Source: Aspidapion aeneum (lineage: Eukaryota; Arthropoda; Insecta; Coleoptera; Brentidae). Taken from it: 64,000 bases of DNA. Under the pieces are notes generated by a model. The model had not been told where the DNA came from, searched no databases, and was given only the letters and a program-made list of their open reading frames with translations. Below are positions 13,301 to 22,816 of this stretch, one piece after another. The stretch is from contig OY755048.1 in NCBI GenBank assembly GCA_963576565.1, forward strand, positions 4,036,501-4,100,500. Reading direction: 5' to 3'. Position 1 is the first letter of the stretch. The number at the start of each line of letters is the position of its first letter. A program made the translations under genes and the position numbers.

Positions 13301-16300
13301 TTTGTTTTGAAATCCCAAAGAGAACTGATGCAACAAGACATTTATTGGTTGTAATCTGGCTGGCTTTTACATTTTTAAAGGAAATTTAAATAAATTCTTG
13401 CATCATGTCTTTCTCATATCTTTTGTTGACGTTTTCAGGCTTTATTATCACTAAACTGTCCGCTATTTTTTAGACGCGCTTCCGATATTTGGAGTCAGTT
13501 TGGATCTGGCAGTTCAGCGAGGCAAGTGTCACGACGGTATCGCTATTCCTTTACCCATTCGCGAGTGTATAGACTACGTTGAAGCAGTTGGCCTGACTTT
13601 CGAAAGTGTTTACAAAATTAGCGGACCTAAGACAAAAGTGTCGCAGATCCGAAAAATGTACAACCACAGGCAAAGAGTCAAGTTGAGTGACTATGATGTC
13701 CCAACAGCTACTAGTCTCCTGAAAATGTTCTTAAGGTAAGTCCCTGTTATTTCTACCTTTGGGATAATTTGTAATTTGCTGATCCTTAAAAGAGCCTTTG
13801 TTTTTATTAGGCAAAGTGATTTTTGGTTTTACTATTGTTTCCTAAAGGACCAAGTACTAAATTTACCTTTTATTTTTTGCTGTGAGAAGGTTACAGCTGT
13901 TACCAGTATCGGAATGTTTCTAATAAGGTTAAAGATTGCCAAGAGATTTAAATTGTTTTATTTATTTCAGAGATTTGCCTGAACCGATTTTTACAAATGA
14001 TCTACTGATCCGATTTGAAGAAGCTGGTGCCATATTAAATTTAAACACAAGAGAAAAGCATTTAAAGAATCTTGTAGATTCTTTACCACCTCTGAATAGG
14101 CTGCTTCTGTCTTGGTTGATAAGCCATTTGAATAATGTATCTCTTAAGGTAAGAATGAACTTATTTTTTTAAATAGAAACATTTATAATACTGGACTTGT
14201 GCAATTCTATGCAAATATTTTTACAGAATTTAATATAAATGGGTTATTCTTTTGAAAACCATACAGAGTAGTTGCTCATATCACGGATTTTTTTTTGGTA
14301 TTTTTCAAGTACTTGATCCCTTTAACTCAAAAATGTATTTTTCATTATTTTTTTTGATTTTGTATTTTGTATAGGGGATCAAAAATTTCGATTTCAGCTT
14401 TTTTTATCATTGATTTGATTTTACTAATTTTTTTTATAGTTATCTCATTACAACACAATATATTTTAATATTAACGAAATTTTGAGAAAAATCTGTTTCT
14501 TATTTTTTTTCTGAAGAAAGGAAATATTTCTTACTAACTTTTTCTACAATAATTGGTTCATCAAATTATCCGCTGTTGAACGTTGTTCGAAAAATATCTT
14601 CAGTTGCTTTTGATTTTTTTACAGGGTCGCTCAAATACAGGAAGTTTTGCATAAAAGGCCTATTTCAAACAGCGCTTGCACCGAAGGGCCTTTTAAACTT
14701 CCCCTTTATTTGTCACATTCAAAATTTAAAAAGTAAAAAGTTAAGTTCTAAACAAACACGAGCATATATACAGGGTGTCCTAAAAATAATACCAACTTGC
14801 ATTTTTTTATTTTAAAAATACAAGTTTGTGTCAGTTCTTATTTCGAGGGCACATGAATTTTTTATTATTGAAATTGCAAGTTTGTATTATTATTTATTTT
14901 GAAGACACCCTGTGTATATAATCGTGCTTGTTTAGAACTCGCCTTTTTAAATTATAATAATCGACGTGGCTAAACTTTTTCCGCAAAAACTTTCAGTTTT
15001 CTCGACAAACTAGTTATCCCAAATTTTTGGAACACCCTCTACATAATATCTACATATTATTAACTAAGCTATCCTTTAGGTTAACTACTAGAGATACTTA
15101 AACGCGATAAATTTTTGAATTAATGGCATTTTAATACTGCTATGCTTCCTCTAGTGTAATCAGTAAAATCCTGCATGGGTAAAAACTTGCAAACTGTGTT
15201 ATGAGCAAAATCTCTAAAACAATTTTTATGTGACAAATAAACAGTGGTGGCTCGTGAAGTATAAGAATGGGTGTGCGCTATAATAAGTGAGTCGAAATAA
15301 ATTTAAAATAAATAAAAAAAAAGTTTAAAAAATTTGCATACTTATTTGTAGCCAAATAAAAGAACTTATGGGGCCCACTAGGTTATAAGATTGTCAAAGT
15401 AAAAAAAAGCAGGTCTCCAATAAATAAAAATATGCCTACACAAAAAAATACTCTGCCAATATATGGGCCCCTAAGCTCACACTAGGTACTATAGTTATAG
15501 TGTACGTGTGAGCTAATATAACTAAAAACTGAAATATATTTTATTCAACTCCAGACTAAATTACCTTTTGTTTGATACCACACAAGCCATGTTTTGACTT
15601 AAACTCAAATTTTTGAAATCTACCCCCACCCTTACAAAAAAACAAAAACTAAAATGTACTTTGTTAAAGTCCGGACTCAATTACCTTTCGTTTGATATCA
15701 CACACGCCATATTTTCACTTAAAACTCTAATTTTTAAAATATACCCCCACCCTTTTTTTTAAATAAATTAAAATGTATTTTGTTTAACTGCAGACTCAAT
15801 TACCTTTCGTTTAATATCACACACGCCATATTTTCACATAAACTCTAATTTTTGAAATCTACCCCCACCCTTTTATTTGGTTTGTGTTCGGTGGATTTTG
15901 TTCATTTTAAAATGGGACCATCTCGACCCAAAACCCAGCCTAGGTACCAAATTTCATTAAAATCGGCCAAGCGGTTTTTGAGTTATGAGCGTTGGTCGTT
16001 ACAGACAGACATACAGACACACAGACAGACAGACAGACAGACGGCGCAACAAAAAAGTTTCAAAATCATCTGAAACGCAAAGATATATAAAAAATTTTGA
16101 AATCGGAGCAACTTTTTTTTTCTCGAAAAAATTAGGATCACCATAGCTCACACTACTATAGTATAGTATATGTGTGAGCTAAAATTACCTACAGTATACA
16201 TACATATTAGTTTTTAGCCAACGATGGATAACATTAATTCAATGTACAAAACCATTTTATCTTAGCTTTTGATTCAAATACCATTTCATATTGTAATGTT

Positions 16301-19300
16301 CGTCTATGTTGATTCAAAAATTCATGCTTTTTAATTTTTGTCTGTAGATGATTTAAGTCAGTTACCCCTATGCGGCTCCAGCTTTTATCCATGCTTGCAT
16401 TAAAAAATAATAAGCATGGAAAACAAAATAACGAGTTTGTAACATCACATCCACAAATCCAGTTGTTTTTTTGGTAAATATATTTTCTAAAGTATCTTTT
16501 AAAATTCCTACCTTTTCTTTCTAGTGTGCGATAATTCTAGTTCTGGAGTCGGCCTTCCTAATCTTTTAATTTCAATTTTTTGATTTAAATTAAAGGAGGA
16601 AAAGCTTGCTATAATGTTTTGTACACAATTAAGTCTTGAATTACTGGCAGGATTACCCGAACACGAACTTATAACTGCCTCAGACATATTCGACACTTGT
16701 AGATAATAATTAACCCAAAAATTACAAACAGGAAGCCGAAAACAGCATAAAATTCACTTAAAAACTGCGTAAATAAATTTTAATTACGCCCAAGACACGC
16801 ATACTAACGATAATATAAACAGTAATCAGCTGAGAACTAGAAAAAAACGATGCAAGTGTGTATTGATTTAGCGCACCGCCTCGCCCTTTTCTCGGCCGAT
16901 ATCCCGAGCATTTCCGATCCAATTGCGTGGCAAAAATTGGATTAAAGAGGAACGCCGAATCCACGCGCACCTCCAGATTCAAGCCCGCCCTCTCATATCT
17001 CTAGATTCAAGCGAGGCGAGGCGATCGAAGGCCACCGTATGCGGCAGCAAGCGTCAAGTCGAAAAGATATTAATTACTTCCGTTAATGGCCGATAGATGC
17101 CACTAGCGGGATCGGTATCATTAAAAAATAAATAAAAAACAAAAGTAATTATTTAAGAATAGTTTGTATTTATTTTTTTTCTTATTTTTGCTGGGGGTGC
17201 GCGCGCACCAACGCAAAAAATTCTCGATTTAATGGCATTTTAAAGCTGTAGAATCCTGTATGGGTATAAGCCTGCACAACTGTGTTATCTCTCAAAAATA
17301 TTTTTTTTGTAACCAATAAAGGAAGTTTAGCACATCTATTTGATGACATAAAAAAAATTAGGCTCTTCGTTGCATGCGCTGTTTGAAATAGGCCTTTTAT
17401 GCAAAAGTTGCTGTGTTTGAGCAACCCTGTATAAAATTTAAAAGCAATTGAAGATATTTTTTGAACTATGTTCAATAGAAGATAGACCGACAAACCGATT
17501 ATTGTAGAAAAATACTCTGCCAATATATGGGCCCCTAAGCTCACACTAGGTACTATAGTTATAGTGTACGTGTGAGCTAATATAACTAAAAACTGAAATA
17601 TATTTTATTCAACTCCAGACTAAATTACCTTTTGTTTGATACCATACAAGCCATGTTTTGACTTAAACTCAAATTTTTGAAATCTACCCCCACCCTTAAA
17701 AAAAACAAAAAACTATAATCTATTTTGTTAAACTCCGGACTCAATTACCTTTCGTTTGATATCACACACGCCATATTTTCACTTAAACTCTAATTTTTAA
17801 AATATACCCCCACCCTTTTTTTAAATTAATTAAAATGTATTTTGTTTAACTGCAGACTCAATTACCTTTCGTTTGATATCACACACGCCATATTTTCACA
17901 TAAACTCTAATTTTTGAAATATATCCCCACCCTTTTGGTTTGTGTTCGGTGGATTTTGTTCATTTTTAAATGGGACCATCTCGACCCAAGACCCAGCCTA
18001 CGTACCAAAGTTCATTAAAATCGGCCAAGCGGTTTTTGAGTTATGCGCGTTGGTCGTTACAGACAGACAGACAGACATACAGACAGACGGCGCAACAAAA
18101 AAGTTTCAAAATCATCTGAAACGCAAAGATATATAAAAATTTTTGAAATCGGAGCAACTTTTTTGTTCTCGAAAAAATTAGGATCACCATAACTCACACT
18201 ATTATAGTATAGTATATGTGTGAGCTAATAAGCACTTCCTACCCTCAGAAAAAAACAGATTTTACTGAAAATTTCGCAAATATTAAAATATATGTATATG
18301 TCATGAAAAACTTGGATTTTTAAAAATATTTTACAAATCGTTAGTTCTAACTTTTTGACACTTAACAAAATACTCTGCCAATATATGGGCCCCTAAGCTC
18401 ACATTAGATGCTATAGTTATAGTGTACGAGTGAGCTAATATAACTAAAAACTAAAATATATTTTATTCAACTCTAGACTAAATTACCTTTTGTTTGATAC
18501 CACACAAGCCATATTTTGACTTAAACTCAAATTTTTGAAATCTACCCCCACCCTTAAAAAAAAACTAAAATGTATTTTGTTAAACTCCGGACTCAATTAC
18601 CTTTCGTTTGATATCACACACGCCATATTTTCACTTAAACTCTAATTTTTGAAATATACCCCCACCCTTTTTTTTTAAATAAATTAAAATGTATTTTGTT
18701 TAACTACAGACTCAATTACCTTTCGTTTGATATCACACACGCCATATTTCCCCATAAACTCTAATTTTTGAAATCTACCCCCTTCCTTTTATTTGGTTTG
18801 TGTTCGGTGGATTTTGTTCATTTTTAAATGGGACCATCTCGGCCCAAAACCCAGCCTAGGTACCAAATTTCATTAAAATCGGCCAAGCGGTTTTTGAGTT
18901 ATGCGCGTTGGTCGTTACAGACAGACAGACAGACAGACATACAGACAGACAGACAGACAGACGGCGCAACAAAAAAGTTTCAAAATCATCTGAAACGCAA
19001 AGATATATAAAAATTTTTGAAATCGGAGCAACTTTTTTTTCTCGAAAAAATTAGGATCACCATAGCTCACACTACTATAGTATAGTATATGTGTGAGCTA
19101 AAAAGAATAAAACTTGTATTGTAAATAGTAAAATCAATGTTTTCGATTAAAAATCCTGAAATCCAAATTTTTTGATTCTCTGTATAAAAATATAAAATTA
19201 ACTTAAAAATAGTTAAAATAGATTTTTGAGTTAAGTGGATCAAGTACTATAAAAATGCCAAAAATAAAAAAATGGTTTTTAAAAGAATATATTTTTTTGT

Positions 19301-20433
19301 TTCAGGATCACCTTAACAAAATGAACAAGCAAACTCTGGCTGGTGCACTTAATCACACTTTTCACATATCTTCAAGACTCCTGCAAGCGCTTATTCACCA
19401 TAGCAGAGCCTTATTCCCGAACGTTACTATAACCAAATACATACCACCATTGGATAGTGGAAACCTGTTACCCGAGAAACCACATCTCATTGAAATCGAA
19501 TTGGCAAAGTTGGAATCTCTTTTGAATCAAATTCATCAGGAGATGCATATTGGATACTTCTCTAAAAGCAGGGAGGAACACTTATGGGAGGTCCAGAGAA
19601 TAACCACTGAATTAAAGGTAAGGTTTTAAAACCCAATTGCTAGTAATTGGGTACATTTTTATTGTATTTTGTTAAAAAAATATGAATGAATCCCACTTAT
19701 TACTAATTATTTTTTTTATTTTCAGAGGAAGCTAAAGAAATCTCAAAAAAGCAAAGAAACGGTAAACAACAAGGCAAATGACCCTGAAGAAAAACCACAA
19801 GAAATTCTGCAGCCAGAAAAGGTGCCAGTTCAAGTAGAAAAGTCAAAAGAAGAACCTATAAATGAAAATAACGCTTTAAATCAGGAAACACCCATCCAAG
19901 CACAAGTGTTGTCCAATGCGTTAAGTCCTGATATAGACTACTCGCCACCAGAACCACCAAATAACGAAGAAACAACTCCAAGAGAATTACAAAATCAAGA
20001 CAATACAATTACAAATGAAGATTCAGAAGAAGATGAGGAGGAAGATGACGAAAGTTACGATTCTTCTAGTGAAAGAGATGATTTTGAACAATACCATTAT
20101 TACGATGAAAAATTAATAAACTTAAGGGTCAAAAATAACCTTCTAAAAGAACTGACCGACCAAATAAGCGACGATATAACCGTAGAAAAATGTGAAATCG
20201 AAGAATTGCAGGAAAAAATTGATTTTATAATGAACGAGAAACCAGCATGCAAGAAACAAAAAAGGTATCCCAGAAATTCGCAGCACTTCTTACAAGTGAA
20301 AGACTTGTTAAACAAAGAAAACCAAATGTTGCAAATAAAGAAAATGAATCTAGTTAGGCAGATAATGGAAGAAAGGGAATTGTGCGCAGAATTGACGTCA
20401 AAGTTAAAGAGCCACGAGTATAAGGTACTTTGA
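1334..20433 (+). CDS. Rlip: RalA-binding protein 1 (RLIP76/Rlip), RhoGAP protein, 7 coding exons
   Basis: Effector of Ral GTPases with a RhoGAP domain for Rac/Cdc42, linking Ral signalling to actin and endocytosis (known for the family). Exons: 1334-1418, 1496-1613, 3834-4039, 13474-13735, 13971-14148, 19306-19617, 19726-20433. All junctions are GT/AG and phases agree, giving 622 residues, close to animal RalBP1 (about 625-655). Visible features: N-terminal MDFDSPEV...EFPGLY and AALEGESS signatures; a Lys/Asp-rich linker (residues 70-130); RhoGAP domain about 139-330 with LPIFGVSLDLAV, the RDLPEPIF motif and LNKMNKQTLAGAL; the Ral-binding start EEHLWEVQRITTELK (373-387); an acidic run (485-506); a C-terminal coiled coil (about 515-620). 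Residue 184 is Lys (VYKISG), where the GAP arginine finger is expected. The ATG is chosen because the family signature starts there. The stop directly follows a possible donor (AAG/GTACTT at 20424), so a further exon cannot be excluded. Confidence 0.93.
1614..3833 (+). other. RalBP1 intron 2
   Basis: Intron between GTAAGA at 1614 and TTTGTTTCAG ending at 3833. Very AT-rich, with simple tracts. I see no transposon boundary or nested gene in it. Confidence 0.7.
4479..5222 (+). mobile_element. Helentron/DINE-1-like non-autonomous element, copy 1
   Basis: Member of a nine-copy family. The order is: a 5' hairpin with stem AGCTCACAC/GTGTGAGCT, a conserved block (CTTTGCGTTTCAGATGATTT), a (GTCT)n microsatellite, the block CGCGCATAACTCAAAAA...ATGAAATTTGGTACC, about three tandem 100-bp units starting GGGTGGGGGTAGATTTCAAA, a 3' hairpin with the same stem, and the end GGCAGAGTATTT. 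This order (block, GTCT microsatellite, tandem core, hairpin end) matches DINE-1/HINE elements, which Helentrons mobilise. In this copy the 5' hairpin arm is duplicated (about 4479-4507 and 4508-4543). No coding capacity. Confidence 0.8.
5710..5756 (-). ncRNA. hammerhead ribozyme-like motif (Penelope-type)
   Basis: Read on the minus strand: helix I strand CCACG, core CTGAGGA, one extra T, helix II GGAAA(TGCCT)TTTCC, GAA, a palindromic helix III ACACCGGTGT, cleavage-site C, then CGTGG closing helix I. Pairing outside the core extends helix I to about 7 bp. The core fits the hammerhead consensus (CUGANGA ... GAA). The palindromic, nearly loopless helix III resembles hammerheads of Penelope-like elements, which act as dimers. 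The unpaired T after the core is a departure. No Penelope ORF is visible next to it. Confidence 0.6.
6107..6336 (-). repeat. dispersed hammerhead-bearing repeat, copy 1
   Basis: About 230 bp, closely matching 57768-58006 on the same strand. The similarity starts near GGCTAATCGGGC and stops near CTCTAATTAAATGTAA. It has no ORF, and I see no tRNA-like promoter boxes. Its centre is a hammerhead ribozyme on the minus strand, so the transcribed strand is probably minus. It could be the end of a Penelope-like element or a small retrozyme-like element. Confidence 0.75.
6224..6271 (-). ncRNA. type I hammerhead ribozyme, copy 1
   Basis: On the minus strand the 48 nt divide exactly as a hammerhead: helix I AGTGTT, core CTGAGGA, helix II GTCC(CATAA)GGAC, GAA, helix III ACGG(TTAA)CTGT, cleavage C, helix I AACACT. 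All three helices pair completely (one G-U in helix III), and every conserved core position is satisfied, since the seventh core base may vary. Helix I is open, making it type I. The second copy changes the G-U pair to A-U, which supports the fold. Confidence 0.85.
6337..7465. other. intronic repeat-like sequence, no gene supported
   Basis: Purine-rich and AT-rich sequence in RalBP1 intron 3. Open frames at 6549-6791 and 6799-7062 are Lys-rich translations of A-rich DNA without a recognisable domain. Confidence 0.5.
7474..8883 (+). pseudogene. decayed P-element-like element with THAP9-type transposase remnant
   Basis: Degenerate inverted ends (7474-7580 and 8811-8883) share CGCAGCC, ACGA, AAAGACCG, GGCGCG and TCACGTGA blocks. 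Inside, 7985-8245 reads YGGYTL..., then SSSAYTSIYNSKVICLPHPR, a YLKSKIQLL stretch and NEIYIKL. This is the pattern of P-element/THAP9 transposases around their first catalytic region (a SPSAY-like motif, LPH, then a D-E-I-Y motif). Here the catalytic Asp is Asn (NEIY). A stop follows, then a second open piece to 8448. No THAP domain is visible. The remnant is inactive. Confidence 0.55.
7664..7700. repeat. perfect 12-bp hairpin
   Basis: AACGCAGCCCAC and its exact inverse GTGGGCTGCGTT are separated by 13 bp. The arm repeats the terminal motif of the surrounding P-like element (CGCAGCCCACGA at 7474), so it is probably an internal copy of the element end. Confidence 0.7.
9346..9387 (-). repeat. 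3' end fragment of the Helentron-like family
   Basis: AAATACTCTGCCAAT followed by CCTAAGCTCACAC matches the 3' terminus of the DINE-1-like family in inverse orientation. The rest of the element is missing. Confidence 0.6.
9497..10202 (+). mobile_element. Helentron/DINE-1-like element, copy 2, interrupted
   Basis: Same block order as copy 1, but with a degraded 5' hairpin, a short GTCT tract and a hAT-type MITE inserted at 9757-9933. The insertion shows that this family is older than at least some hAT MITE activity. Confidence 0.75.
9757..9933 (+). mobile_element. hAT MITE, 177 bp, with 8-bp target duplication
   Basis: The inverted ends start CAGTGGCGTATATAG. The element is flanked by the exact 8-bp duplication CACCAAAC (9749-9756 and 9934-9941), which restores the interrupted Helentron-like copy. 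The 8-bp duplication and CAGTGGCG ends indicate the hAT superfamily. The interior is G/C-homopolymer-rich and non-coding. Confidence 0.85.
10263..10566 (-). mobile_element. Helentron/DINE-1-like element, copy 3, truncated
   Basis: Contains the inverse of the GTACC/ATGAAATTT block, a short GACA tract, the TGAAACGCAAAG block and a degraded 5' hairpin. Most of the tandem core and the 3' end are missing. It lies head-to-head with copy 2. Confidence 0.65.
10782..13262 (-). pseudogene. RTE-like non-LTR retrotransposon, 5'-truncated and broken
   Basis: Inserted in RalBP1 intron 3. In minus-strand order: the C-terminal half of an AP-type endonuclease (LGDFNSQT at 13195, then YTWNQPTRNLRSIIDY and GSDHHLVKAKI), a linker, a reverse transcriptase (GKASGPGGI, ISSIHKKGNKLDCNDYRGIS, EQSGFRAGRSC), the catalytic region near 11500 reading QFPDDQV where FADD is expected, and a C-terminal region RQLIWYGHVQRM...GRRKRGRPKLEWQ ending at 10782. 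The endonuclease start is missing, and frameshifts separate the pieces. Just past the stop it ends in TAGTAGTAGTA, typical of RTE short-repeat tails. A related copy is at 62818-63883. Confidence 0.85.
15241..17205 (-). mobile_element. hAT element fragment with TTF-type zinc-finger transposase start
   Basis: Nested in the foldback element. It begins with the hAT-like terminus CAGTGGTGGCTCGTG. The transposase N-terminus reads on the minus strand: 16696-16511 (to GRPTPELELSHTRKK), then after a frame change 16508-16205 with NNWICGCDVTNSLFCFPCLL, SWSRIGVTDLNHL and KIKKHE. These are the Cys/His and W-x-x-x-G-V-x-D-x-x-H-L signatures of the TTF-type zinc finger in hAT transposases of the ZMYM-like group. 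A stop at 16508 and the end after KIKWFCTLN leave no catalytic domain. The opposite terminus is not seen. Helentron-like copy 4 is inserted at 15449-16183. Confidence 0.65.
15449..16183 (-). mobile_element. Helentron/DINE-1-like element, copy 4
   Basis: Full-length inverse copy: AATACTCTGCC end, 3' hairpin CTAAGCTCACAC, three tandem core units, (GACA)n, and the 5' hairpin ending TGTGTGAGCTA. Confidence 0.8.
17511..18226 (-). mobile_element. Helentron/DINE-1-like element, copy 5, with a paralogous empty site
   Basis: Full-length inverse copy inserted in the right arm of the foldback element. The second foldback copy has the same spot uninterrupted near 24108-24140 (ATTATTGTAGAAAAAG, then AATAAGCACTTCC), giving an internal empty-site reference. 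No target duplication is obvious, as expected for this class. Confidence 0.85.
18370..19101 (-). mobile_element. Helentron/DINE-1-like element, copy 6
   Basis: Full-length inverse copy, 140 bp from copy 5, with a long GACA microsatellite. It lies 200 bp upstream of RalBP1 exon 6. Confidence 0.85.
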
Positions 20434-20840
20434 TAAACGATATATATTTTATTTGAAAGTCGAAGAGTTTATCCGCTTATAGTATTTTTACGATGAGATA
20501 ATATTTTTAACGTTATTATTTAGGTGAAATAACGACTTATCTTTATCGTTTTTTGACACTTTACTGTTGACTTTTTTTTATTTCTTTGCTACCATTTACA
20601 AATACTTAATTTATTATTAATTTTATTTAAAAAACATGATCTTATTAAAGCAACTTAACAAGCTGTTATCTTATTGAGGTCACTGATCTACAGAAATAAT
20701 CACAACAATGACGTAAACAAAATTGGTGTCTGGGACTTTTTTTGCGATAAATTGAATCTTTACAATGCAATATAATGGTTCTGGATGGTGCTTTACCGCG
20801 TGCTAAACCCTTTTAGCGTACGTCACTGCAAAATATATTA
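20434..20840 (+). other. RalBP1 3' flank, probable 3' UTR
   Basis: AT-rich sequence directly after the stop codon. An ATTAAA at about 20643 is the only candidate polyadenylation signal I see before the next mobile element. Confidence 0.35.
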
Positions 20841-20929
20841 GGGTTATTCTTTTGAAAACCATACAGATTCGTTGCTCTTATATCACGGATTTTTTTATTA
20901 TTATTGGTATCTTTGTAGTACTTGTTCTC

Positions 20930-21748
20930 TGTTCATTCCGGGTTATTATTTATTTAAAAAAAAAATTATTTTGTTTAATTTTATTTTTTAAGCATTTTTA
21001 AAGTTGCTATAATCAATCATAATTGAATGGTTGATTAGTTGTTAAAATAATTATAATTAAGAATAGAATCTTAAATCCATTTTTCTACTTTTAAATTAAA
21101 ATAAAAATACACCAGTGAAACTCCCTTAGCGCCTCTCTAAAAGTTAAACTGGACATATATGCGCGAAGTCGCCTGTGAATTCAATAATCAACAGTAGCCT
21201 TTTCGCGCCTCAAACGAGACTATCTCACGGTCAACCGAACGATCTAAAAATAAACAATGCATTTTGTCTGATAAGAAAACGAATTCCGCCTACACGTTTT
21301 TCGGCTATGATCAATATTAATATGTTTAATATTGAAACCAAAGACACAATGGAATTTTCACTTTTGCTTAATTAGCGCGATTACGCGTGTGCTCAGTGTT
21401 GCTGGAATGGAGGCTGGACATATGGATTCAACCCTCTGGAAGGCCTTCCTGTGAGTGATTATATTTTTTAGTGTCGAAATTCGCTTATAAAATTATATTA
21501 ACAAAAATAATTTCTTAGTGTATAATTTTGGTGCTAAGTTTTAAGCGGAGCTGGTTTTGGTAATCATATATTTTTATTTAGGGAAATTTCTACCCTTTCA
21601 GCTTGATATTATCGGCCAACTTAAATGCTTGTAAAATTAAAATAAACATAATGCATAATAATTCTAAAAAATAAAATAAAATATAAAATTCTAATTTCGA
21701 TTTACAGTCCGCTATGCAAACCAATTTTAACTGGGCGAGAAGTAGACA
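20930..21748 (+). mobile_element. solo LTR, copy 1
   Basis: 819 bp beginning TGTTCATTCCGGG and ending GAAGTAGACA, flanked by the exact 5-bp duplication TTCTC (20925-20929 and 21749-21753). TG...CA ends with a 5-bp duplication and no internal coding region define a solo LTR left by recombination. The same family occurs inverted at 50162-51018. Which retroelement group it comes from cannot be told from the LTR. Confidence 0.88.
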
Positions 21749-22213
21749 TTCTCCTTAATTGAAGAACTTATTTTAAATATTGATTTTGCATTTTTATACA
21801 GAGGATCAAAAATTTGGATTTCAGCTTTTTTTTAAATCAAAAACATTGATTTTACTAATAATTGTGTTTTATAGTTACCTCGTTATCAGGTTAAGGGTTC
21901 GAACTAAGGATTTTTAAAATATTTTTAAGTCTCGATCAGGGTTGTTTAAATACAGGAAGTTTTGATAAAAGGCCTATTTCAAACAGCGCATGCCCGAAGG
22001 CCCTAATTTTTTTTTTTCAATAAAATATCAGATAGATGGGCAAAACTTCCTTTATTTTACACATAAAAATTATTTTTGAGAATTTGCTCATTACACAGTT
22101 ATGCAGTTTTTTACCCATACAGGATTCTATCAATTATATTAGAAGAATCATATACATAGCAAATCGAGAATTTATCCCATTTGACCATCTCTAGTAGTTG
22201 GTCTAAAGGATAG

Positions 22214-22816
22214 CCAAGGCCAACACAAAAATAGAGGCCACGACCCTGAAAAAATCAGCTGTTGTCCCGGGGCTGAATTTTACATTGGGTCTTATGGGAG
22301 GTCAGAGGTTTTTTTATGGTATTTTCAAAATGGCACTACAGATTTCCGCAAAATTTCAGTGAAATATTCTCAGACACCATCCCGATATTCCACCAAAGGT
22401 TTGTAAGGAAGCAACATGATTAAAAGGTTTAAATCTTCAAGATTTAGCATTCCTTATTTTGAATTCAAATTACCACATGCCAACTGTTATATTTGACATG
22501 TATTTGACTTTGTCATCTGTGATTGTCACATTTGCTTCTGCTTTAAATTTAATTTTTGTGTGAGCTAATGAAGCGGCTATGAAAAATTAAGGATTACTAT
22601 ACATTAAAAAAAAATTGTTCTGCCAGAATAAAGTAAAAACAATCTCAAAAATGACTTTATTTAAAAAAAAAATCAAATATTCATGAACCGTCATTCCAAC
22701 TTCAATTTTTTAAAGACAATCAGCTGTGTCGTAACGTGACCATCAAAAAAAAATCAGCCCCGGATGTGACGTCAAGAAAGTGGAGGATCGTGGCCCGTCC
22801 GTTTTGATAGCCCTGG
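22214..22816. mobile_element. 603-bp DNA element with GATAG duplication
   Basis: The imperfect inverted ends (CCAAGGCCAACAC... and the inverse of CCAGGGCTATCAAAAC, both reaching GGCCACGA) are flanked by GATAG at 22209-22213 and 22817-22821. Removing the element and one GATAG restores the GGATAGCTTAGTTAG sequence of the host element. No ORF. The superfamily is not clear. Confidence 0.65.

Larger units (their letters stand above)
14241..19279. mobile_element. long-inverted-repeat (foldback) element, copy 1, filling RalBP1 intron 5
   Basis: The left arm starts GGGTTATTCTTTTGAAAACC at 14241. The right arm ends with its inverse at 19279 (last bases lost). The arms run many hundreds of bp, sharing CTACAATAATTGGTTC, GCATAAAAGGCC and TTTCAAACAGCGC in inverse order. 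Three Helentron-like elements and a hAT fragment are nested inside. Without them it is about 1.6-2 kb and non-coding. A second copy is at 20841-24427. Confidence 0.7.
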
